Of a stretch of DNA of 64,000 nucleotides, positions 57,340-64,000 are shown in pieces. Each line of letters starts with the position of its first letter. The first letter of the stretch is position 1. The position numbers were made by a program, and so were the translations under genes. The DNA comes from Liolophura sinensis. Lineage: Eukaryota; Mollusca; Polyplacophora; Chitonida; Chitonidae. Below the pieces are notes generated by a model. It saw only the letters and a list, made by a program, of their open reading frames with translations. It ran no database searches and was not told the DNA's origin. The stretch lies in assembly GCF_032854445.1 (NCBI RefSeq), contig NC_088296.1:10454706-10518705 (forward strand). Direction: 5' to 3'.

Positions 57340-57860
57340 GTGACAATTTCATATTGTAACTTGTGGAATTTCCACATTGTACTTTGTGACATTTCCGTAT
57401 TGTACTTTGTTACATTTTCACACTGTACTTGGCGACATTCCCAAATTGTACTTTGTGATCTTTCCACATCGTTCTTTGTGACATTTCCACAGTGTACCTT
57501 GTGACATTTCCACATTGTACTTTGTGACATTTCCACATTGTACTTTGTGACATTTCCACCTTGTGCTTTGTGACATTTCCACATTGTATCTTGTGACATT
57601 TTCACAGTGCACCTTGTGACATTTCCATATTGTACTTTGTTACATTTTCACAGTGTACTTGGTGACATTCCCAAATTGTACTTTGTGACATTTCCACATT
57701 GTACCTTTCGTTTCATATGACTGAAAAATTAAGTACGACGTTAAACCCCAAGCACTCGCTCTCTCGCTTTTCCACATTGTACTTTGTGGCATTTCCACAT
57801 CGTACTTTGTGACATTTGCCCTCTGCAGTGTATGAAATGTCCGCATCGTGCCTTTTTCCA
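57340..57860. repeat. 23-bp minisatellite, interrupted by a SINE tail
   Basis: Over 15 units of GTACTTTGTGACATTTCCACATT follow one another. Because 23 is not a multiple of three, three units (69 bp) are needed before the reading frame repeats, and minus-strand frames stay open with a 23-residue pattern containing NVTKYNVEMSQSTMWKCHK. Near 57709-57770 the array is interrupted by CATATGACTGAAAAATTAAG, TACGACGTTAAACCCCAAGC and a CTCTCT run, the 3' end of SINE families 2 and 3. Confidence 0.92.
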
Positions 57861-58796
57861 CGTCGTGTTTTGTGCGATGTGTACCATGTATAGTGTTTTT
57901 AATTAAGCAAATTCTCAGCAAATTCACCAATGCGCATAGTTAAATCGTTTCGTGCACATAACTATCCAGTTCAACTTGCATGCAGGCTCAGTGTGGTGTC
58001 TAAGACAAACGCCATTCTATCACACTTGTATTCGTTTGTATGTGGCTGTTCCAGGCTGGACATTAAGGAAGAAACCTCTTTCTTTAAACATGTGATATAA
58101 CTAAAGACGTACAGCATAGAGATTAAAACCAGAGCAGGGACAACAGTGTTATAGGTGGTAAATGGTAACATGTGATCGGTGAAATTCGGCGTTTTTTTCA
58201 GCTTACCTCTGTCAGGGTTTTATTCTAACTGTTCATGTAAATGCATAAATAGAAGCAATTTACACGCCCCCTGGCACCATGGCTTAAGTAGAACTAGGTA
58301 AAAAAAATGCAGTGATGGTTATTGCAATATATTAAACGTCGACGGGGTAGAATTACCCAAAATGCTGTGTCGTCATCACGTACAATACAATACAAATAGA
58401 ATACAAATACAAATACAATAACACTAAGACAATGCAAAGGGACCATGCCTCTGTGATGCATTGTCCATCAGCAGAATCCTCCTCTATGCAGGAATACAGT
58501 ACAATAAAATTTAAGACGTACAGCATACAGAGACATCACACGATACTTTCGGTACCAGAACATGCGAACAACAACTTGAAGATGGCTTCACGTATCTCTG
58601 ATTGGCTTTCAATGATACGACATGCGCTCAGAATGTTTCATGTTGTCCTGTGTAAACAAGCTCATTTGCAAGCAGTAAAACAATGAGACTTACCAATGTC
58701 ATTTTGAACAGCGACGTGCGGATGTCTTTTAATGGGTCCATTACTGTCCGAATGACCGCAAGTGACTCCAAACTATATGATTGTGAACTATTCCTT

Positions 58797-59470
58797 TTAA
58801 ACTTTCTGCACCTTAAGTTCGTCATACTCACTACCATCTTGCTTATGATTGCTTGTCAGCTGTACGTGACTGTCCCCATTTTGTCGGACAGCGCTGTCTG
58901 CTTTGTCATATGCTGTGTCGTTTCTATGTGGACTTCCGTATCCGGCCTGCCCTGGGTTGAATATTTTCTGGACTTTCATCGTTTGGTTTTAAGCCATACA
59001 GTGTGTTATAATTGTCCGGGATGTTGGTGGTGGCATGGGAAGGTTTTACGTGAGGTTTGGACAAAACATTGTATGTGGATTCGCTCTGGAAAGTTTCTGA
59101 GGCCTGGCTTTTCTCGGTAGCCAGCTTTTTTGCGTCTGCAATCTTGTGATTGGAATCCTTGTATCTATGACCCTCACTAGGTTTCTGATGGTCGAAACTT
59201 CCTGCTAAGTTATACAAACTCTGTGGGTCATGATTCATCTCTGCCTGTGGCGGCAGGTCAACTTCCTCGTAGCGGACGTCAGTGTTGGACGGGAGCTGCG
59301 TACTGGAACCCAACACATCCGGTAGTGCTGGGTATGTAGAATTAATAACTCCGCGTTGTTGTTGTACAGATTGATCAGTGACATTTTCTTGAGCTATGAC
59401 GTTAGAACGTTTTGCCTGCCTTTCTAACCCTATATCTTCTTTAACTTCTCCACTCGAACAATTTCTTGCC
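58797..59470 (-). CDS. Gene 4 cytoplasmic tail exon, with relic 3' part
   Basis: Starts after acceptor ATTGCAG in phase 2 with RARNCSSGEVKEDIG. Tyrosine motifs: VRYEEV, SLYNLA, STYNVL and NYNTLYG; only one YNVL...YNTLY module, not two as in gene 2. After the frameshift the continuation includes GYGSPHRNDTAYDKAD and ends [11 protein letters not shown], matching the gene 2 C-terminus, so loss of frame is recent or an error. Confidence 0.8.
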
Positions 59471-62400
59471 CTGCAATTCAAAATGTATACATATTACTTT
59501 TGGTGAATATTCAATTTCTGAAGGAATATTTGTAAAAGGAAAACGCCAGCGTAAATTGATTTGTATAGGGTTAAAAAAAACTATTCTGATGACAATATAT
59601 TTACAATGTACTCTCGTCCTTACACTGACTATCTCAACAACAAATATGAAGACAAAACATTGAAACTATTACAAATGGATATATAACAGAGATATAGCAA
59701 TTTCAAAGTAAGCAAAACAACCAGGGAGAGAAAATCGAAAGCACCGCCATGCTATTGGTGAGCCTAGGCTTGCAAACTTTCAATTATAACCGGTCAGGTG
59801 GCAGTGTTTGTACAACCCCGCCCAGAAAACAATGTTCACTGTGACGCCACGTGGTTCTTGTTTTAATTTTGTAATTTAAAACCAAAGTTACAAATGATTT
59901 AACATCAAGTTTTTTTTTTTTGTTTTTTTTTTTACTTTACTAGCTTAATTATTGCCATTACGCATAATCCCTTATCTTACCTGAAAATAACAACAACAGC
60001 TAGAACGACCACGGCCAGAAGAACCACTCCGCCTATACCTACTGCCAGACCGATCGTCAAGGCTGAGGAACTCACGACTGTAGATGCAGCTGGGGCTGTA
60101 ATGACTGGAACGTAGTAAACAACAACATGATGATGGGGTGAGGACAATAGCATTCGAAACCTGATTGGCATCCACATACTATTCTTATCTTATATATTTC
60201 ATTAGGGTACTCAGGGCTATTTTAATATTTTGTATGAACCGACGACAGATTTATGCATGGGAGGAATCATTCACAGATCAGACAAAATCCCCTCACATCA
60301 TAGATTATAGCTTACAATCCCTACGTGCCTCATAGATTATAGCTCACAATCCCTACGTGCCTCAGATTATAGCTTACAATCCCTTCGTGCCTCACAGATT
60401 ACAGCTTACAATCCCTTCGTGCCTCACAGATTACAGCTTACAATCCCTTCATGCCTCACAGATTATAGCTTTCAGTGACTCACAGATTACAGCTTACAAT
60501 CCCTTCGAGCTAGGAAGAGTGCATTGTGTCTTATAGATAAGATCGTGATACAGGTTCTTTAAAAAATTAGTTTTTAGAGCGAATTATGTGTAAACATCTC
60601 CTTATCCTGCACATATTGTGAGATATCTTATGTCCTTCTGTTGTACAATACAAACGGCAAATGTAATCCAGTATACGACTATTAACTCTAGAAGGTCTAC
60701 CACGTGGAACCGGCCCCGATATCACAGTTGGTAAAGCCTCCGCGTCGGGAGCGGTAGATCCAGGCAAAAACTGGGGGGCCCGTATCAGTATAATATAATT
60801 AAAGACGTACAGCACAGAAAGTAAGACCAGAGCAGCGGCAACAGTGTGATAGCTGGCAACTGGTCCAAAACCAATGAAATAGGGCATCTTGTCAATTTGC
60901 CTCGGTCAGAGTTTCATTCTAACTGTTCATGTACATGCGTAAACAGTCTAAGCGCAATGACTGGGATAGTTCGGCTTACTTCCTTGGTTCAATCCATAAG
61001 GTCGAACGTATTTGACAACTTCCGTTTGCCACACCACAATATCTCATTCTCGGTACAGTGTTTATTTATTTACTTGATTGTATTTTAACGCTATGCGCAG
61101 AAAGTTTTGATACATACAACCACGGTCTGTTTCCTTTGCAGAGGCCACCAGAATGCCTGTGCTAAACAACCGCAGTTACTGATTAACTTTCCCATGTATG
61201 ACGTAGAGCTGTGTATATCAAACTGGTGGAATCTATTTATTTATTTAACTGGTGTTTTACGCCGTGCCCAAGAATATATAACTTGTACAAAGGCGGCCAA
61301 CACTATGCTGAGAGGAAAACCACGACCATTCGTATATTGCTGACAGACCTTTATTCTCAAGTCGCTCATCATATTGCTTTCGTAAGTACGTAAGTTCAGC
61401 TTGAACATTTGGTTATGACCTGCTCCTTGTTGAATAATAATGACGGCCCCTGCATCAGCATTATGAAGGCCCCTGCATTAGAATGATAAAGGTCTGAATA
61501 TCAAGATGCAAAGATCCCAGTATAAGAATAAATATCCCAGCATAAGGATGATAAAGATGCCAGTATCAGGATAAAGATCCCTACATCAGGATGAAAAATA
61601 TCCCAGCATCCGGCTGTAAAGATATTAGCATCAAGATCCCATTATAAGGATAAAGACATCCGCATCAGGTTGATAAAGGCCCCAGTCTAAGGATGAAAAG
61701 GCAGGCATGTTAATACAAGGCCAGATTAAACAGTTAGACTTTCCTCCATATAGTCATTGCCATGTTTGCTGATCATTTTGGTTCTAGAAAGGGAACCAGC
61801 AAAGTACCAAAGATAGAAGAAAAAAACCTACAGAACAGGTATCTCACAATATATGAAGTCATACATTGTTGATTAAATCTTCAGATTTGATTATTGAATT
61901 AATTATTGTCTTTACATTTTGTCTAGTTTCTGTTTGCAAAGAGATATTAGGATTCAACTCTTAGTTATAAAACCGTTCATTGCCTAGATGTTTCACTGAA
62001 GCAGACGAGTAATGGGCCAGGTGTCAAAACGCAAAATTCATAGAAATGAACGTGTACGTCTTTACAGGTCCATGGACTCACCATAAACAGTGTCCTTCCA
62101 TTGTGCTTGGAAGTATCCTGGGTTGTCCTCCTAAACCTGTCTGTACCAAATCAACAACTGGCACACCAGACAAAAATCAGACAACGTAAGAGTATGAATC
62201 ATTCCTTGTACATATCTTATTTTATCAACTCTTGGTTTTATTGAATATGTGACGCCGGTTATGGATGGAAGAAAGCGGATTGCCCGGTTTGTCACGTGCT
62301 TGACAATCTTGACTTAAAGCCACAATCTGGGCTCGCTTACCCCAAGGATCATACAACACCTACGATTAATTCTAGAATTCACTTTACAATCGATTGTAAA

Positions 62401-63563
62401 AATAAGTTACACTGCTTGCATCCAGGAGATTGTAAGACCATGGTAACTTTTCGGGTTATAATTTTTCGGAGTTTCGGTACCGATTGTAGGCCAAACTTGT
62501 CTTGTAGACAAAACAGGCCTGTGTACCACTGAATAACTTATTCTTGTGTTCATTTTCAAAAGTTATACATCATACTTATTCAGCAGATAACATCTAATGT
62601 GAACATCCGAAAAAATGCTCTGGTAGCATTTTTCTGACAATTAAACAGCACATGTTTGTAAATCGAGTATAGATGTTAGGCAAATATCTGCAGTTAAAGG
62701 CAAAGACCACAGTAAATTAAAGTATATATCACATAAAAGACCATTAACACTGTCCAAGAAACACGTTCGATTTAATTGGGCTTTTTTCCCCTTTAAATAG
62801 TTCGCTTCAATATTCATTGGGCTAGTGTATTAAATCTGTGCGCGTATGCATTAATGAAAATAGCAGTCTATATGTGTTAGGTGGCAAACACCTGATACGA
62901 AACAACTGGCCCCAGTAGTCAGAAAAGGTAACCGTACGATCCAAAGTTTGACAGGTGTTTTACTTGATGAAAGGTTCTTGCGTATTGTGCCAAATAAACA
63001 ATCAAAGAAAAATAAATCATTAGCACAGGATATGTGATGTGTCGAAATACTCACCGAGACATTGCCCTGTAGATGACCGTCTTGCGCCGATGGAACAATC
63101 ACACGCTTTTACCCGTGTATTATTAACACGCCTCACGCTGCATGTGGTGTTGGCAAGACAATTGTGCCCATCAGACCCACAGTTTCCTGTTCATCAACAA
63201 GAGAGTAAACTGCACTTCCCCGCTGTGATGGCCCAAAGCTATAGCATTTATTAAACAACGTTAACCGGCCGTATTTCACTTATTGTTTTGCAGTTACATT
63301 GTTCAGGCTACTCACTGATCTGTGAGGTAGATCCCACCTTTATAGTCATGATGCACTGAAACTTTAACAAAATGTATCACTTTGTAAAATAGTGCCATAA
63401 TAGCACTAACCTTATTGTAACAATAACTTACGCAAACAAAACTTGTCAGGGATTCCTTGTTGTGTGAATGGACCATACCATCCGTCCTGACACTCACAGT
63501 GCTTTCCCTCCACACATGACGTCCTATATCCGCATTTCTCTTCACACATATCCGCTGTAACGC
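58924..63563 (-). CDS. EGF-repeat receptor, partial copy with frameshifted tail (gene 4)
   Basis: Exons recognised: type B 63432-63563, type C 63055-63186, TM 59981-60104 and tail 58924-59470. All are mutually in phase (1, 1, then 2). The signal-peptide exon would lie beyond the right edge. No calcium-binding EGF exon was found in the 3-kb intron between type C and TM, so the ectodomain may have only two EGF-like modules. The tail is homologous to that of gene 2 but shorter. NPTY is replaced by NSTY, and one extra base near 58955-58965 ends the frame at TAG 58924, before the last ~50 residues including YDEL. The lost part remains open in another frame down to TAA 58797. Confidence 0.7.
59981..60104 (-). 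CDS. Gene 4 transmembrane exon
   Basis: 124 nt, phase 1 to 2, acceptor TACGTTCCAG, donor GTAAG. Reads [30 protein letters not shown]. One codon longer than in gene 2. Confidence 0.85.
60296..60510. repeat. 32-bp tandem repeat in an intron of gene 4
   Basis: About seven units of CCTCACAGATTACAGCTTAC, AATCCCTTCGTG, some shortened. Confidence 0.9.
60709..60800 (+). mobile_element. SINE family 2 fragment
   Basis: Reads ACCGGCCCCGATATCACAGT, TGGTAAAGCCTCCGCGTCGG, GAGCGGTAGATCCAGG, then jumps to GGCCCGTATCAGTATAAT. Head with an internal deletion. Confidence 0.7.
61236..61360 (-). mobile_element. SINE family 1
   Basis: Reads TTTAACTGGTGTTTTACGCC, GTGCCCAAGAATATATAACT, AGGCGGCCAACACTATG, then CCACGACCATTCGTATATTG. 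Core partly deleted. Confidence 0.8.
61440..61700. repeat. Degenerate short tandem repeat
   Basis: Imperfect units of the type CAGTATCAGGATAAAGATCC or CAGCATAAGGATGATAAAGA. Lies in the long intron of gene 4. Confidence 0.75.
61700..63054. other. Intron of gene 4, no exon found
   Basis: I looked here for DIDEC-type exons and found none. A short candidate at about 62093-62147 was rejected on phase. Confidence 0.45.
63055..63186 (-). CDS. Gene 4 type C EGF-like exon
   Basis: 132 nt, phase 1-1, acceptor ATGAACAG, donor GTGAGT. Reads NCGSDGHNCLANTTCSVRRV, then KACDCSIGARRSSTGQCL. Six cysteines in the type C pattern. Confidence 0.85.
63432..63563 (-). CDS. Gene 4 type B EGF-like exon
   Basis: 132 nt, phase 1-1, acceptor TCCCAACAG, donor GTAAG. 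Reads VTADMCEEKCGYRTSCVEGK, then HCECQDGWYG and GIPDKFCL. It is the last receptor exon visible before the right edge. Confidence 0.85.
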
Positions 63564-64000
63564 CTGTTGGGAATGAAGATTAAAAAATCTCTGGTATACC
63601 ACTTAAAACAGCTTCGAATTACCACTAGGCAAATTATTTTAAGCGAACATGAAGTCAGCCTCTAAATTTGCAATACTTCTCAACGTTTCCCAAAGATGTT
63701 CTAAAAGTGTTTAAATTCTACGAAATTATAAGGGAAATACGAAATGATCCCCTCTATCTAGCCAGTCCTTTGGTTACTCCATGTTTTTACCATGTTATCT
63801 AGCTAGCGTGTCGTCACACCAGTTAGGAGCTTTCCTGTAGCATTGTTACTTAAGTCAGTGGCGTTTCCCAAATTCAGTGTACCTGGTCAAGCATGAAACT
63901 TTTCAGAGAAAATTAAAATAAGCGGCAGATACCCATTCAAAAGTTTTAGCGCTTTCTTTCCCATATTCACGAACTATATTTGAGTTTAAAAGTGCACCAT

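Noticed and set aside
57306-57930. Overlapping minus-strand open frames of 60-100 codons
   Set aside because: They follow from the 23-bp minisatellite, which lacks stop codons in several frames.
62093-62147. Candidate small exon of gene 4 (acceptor ACAGACAG, donor GTGAGT)
   Set aside because: It would have to run from phase 1 to phase 2, which is incompatible with the phase-1 start of the TM exon, and it has no EGF pattern.
62296-62532. Plus-strand open frame with several cysteines
   Set aside because: Spacing is not EGF-like, it lies on the opposite strand inside an intron of gene 4, and there is no paralogue in the window.

Overview
The window reads as nuclear genomic DNA of an invertebrate animal, most likely a mollusc or related lophotrochozoan. 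The grounds are small exons with GT-AG introns and symmetric phase-1 EGF modules, long A+T-rich intergenic DNA, TA microsatellites, many tRNA-derived SINEs, and remnants of LINE and hAT elements. The phylum is inferred from the general look of the repeats, not from a search. There are no rRNA genes, bona fide tRNA genes, CRISPR arrays or prokaryotic operons.

The biological core is a cluster of receptor-like genes, all on the minus strand. The best copy (39973-47204) can be assembled by eye into eight exons with matching phases and a 540-residue product. It has a signal peptide, one 6-Cys EGF-like exon (here type B), a second 6-Cys exon (type C), three calcium-binding EGF exons, one transmembrane exon, and a 250-residue cytoplasmic tail. 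The tail is rich in tyrosine motifs: one NPTY, several YNVL/YNTL and a C-terminal YDEL. EGF repeats with a tail carrying NPxY and YxxL recall the engulfment receptors CED-1/Draper/MEGF10, but orthology is not claimed.

Three further copies surround it. At 8401-14336 the same exon order is kept, but two calcium-binding EGF exons, the type C exon, the TM exon and the tail carry frameshifts; the tail is of a different type. At 18885-20068 only a type C and a type B exon survive, both intact. At 58924-63563 types B and C, TM and tail are present, calcium-binding EGF exons were not found, the tail has one frameshift, and the 5' end lies outside the window.

Separate from the complete genes are many copies of the signal-peptide first exon: 977-1055, 4876-4954, 26844-26922, 33640-33718, 48284-48359, 52171-52249, and a weak one near 22300. 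Most are exactly 79 nt, start with ATG and end in phase 1. Five sit in duplicated blocks with a conserved 5' flank that includes a TATA-like element. The two largest blocks (1-4207 and 25867-29787) are near-identical and differ by a SINE insertion with a perfect 11-bp target-site duplication.

The rest is repeat-rich: a tRNA-derived SINE with a conserved core (about 20 copies), two other tRNA-derived SINE families sharing a 3' tail, a long-TIR non-autonomous element (3 copies), minisatellites with units of 23, 32, 45, 53 and 141 bp, a dispersed ~120-bp element with about 15 copies, and reverse-transcriptase and hAT fragments. Regions not listed as features show only A+T-rich sequence with no coding signal I can defend.
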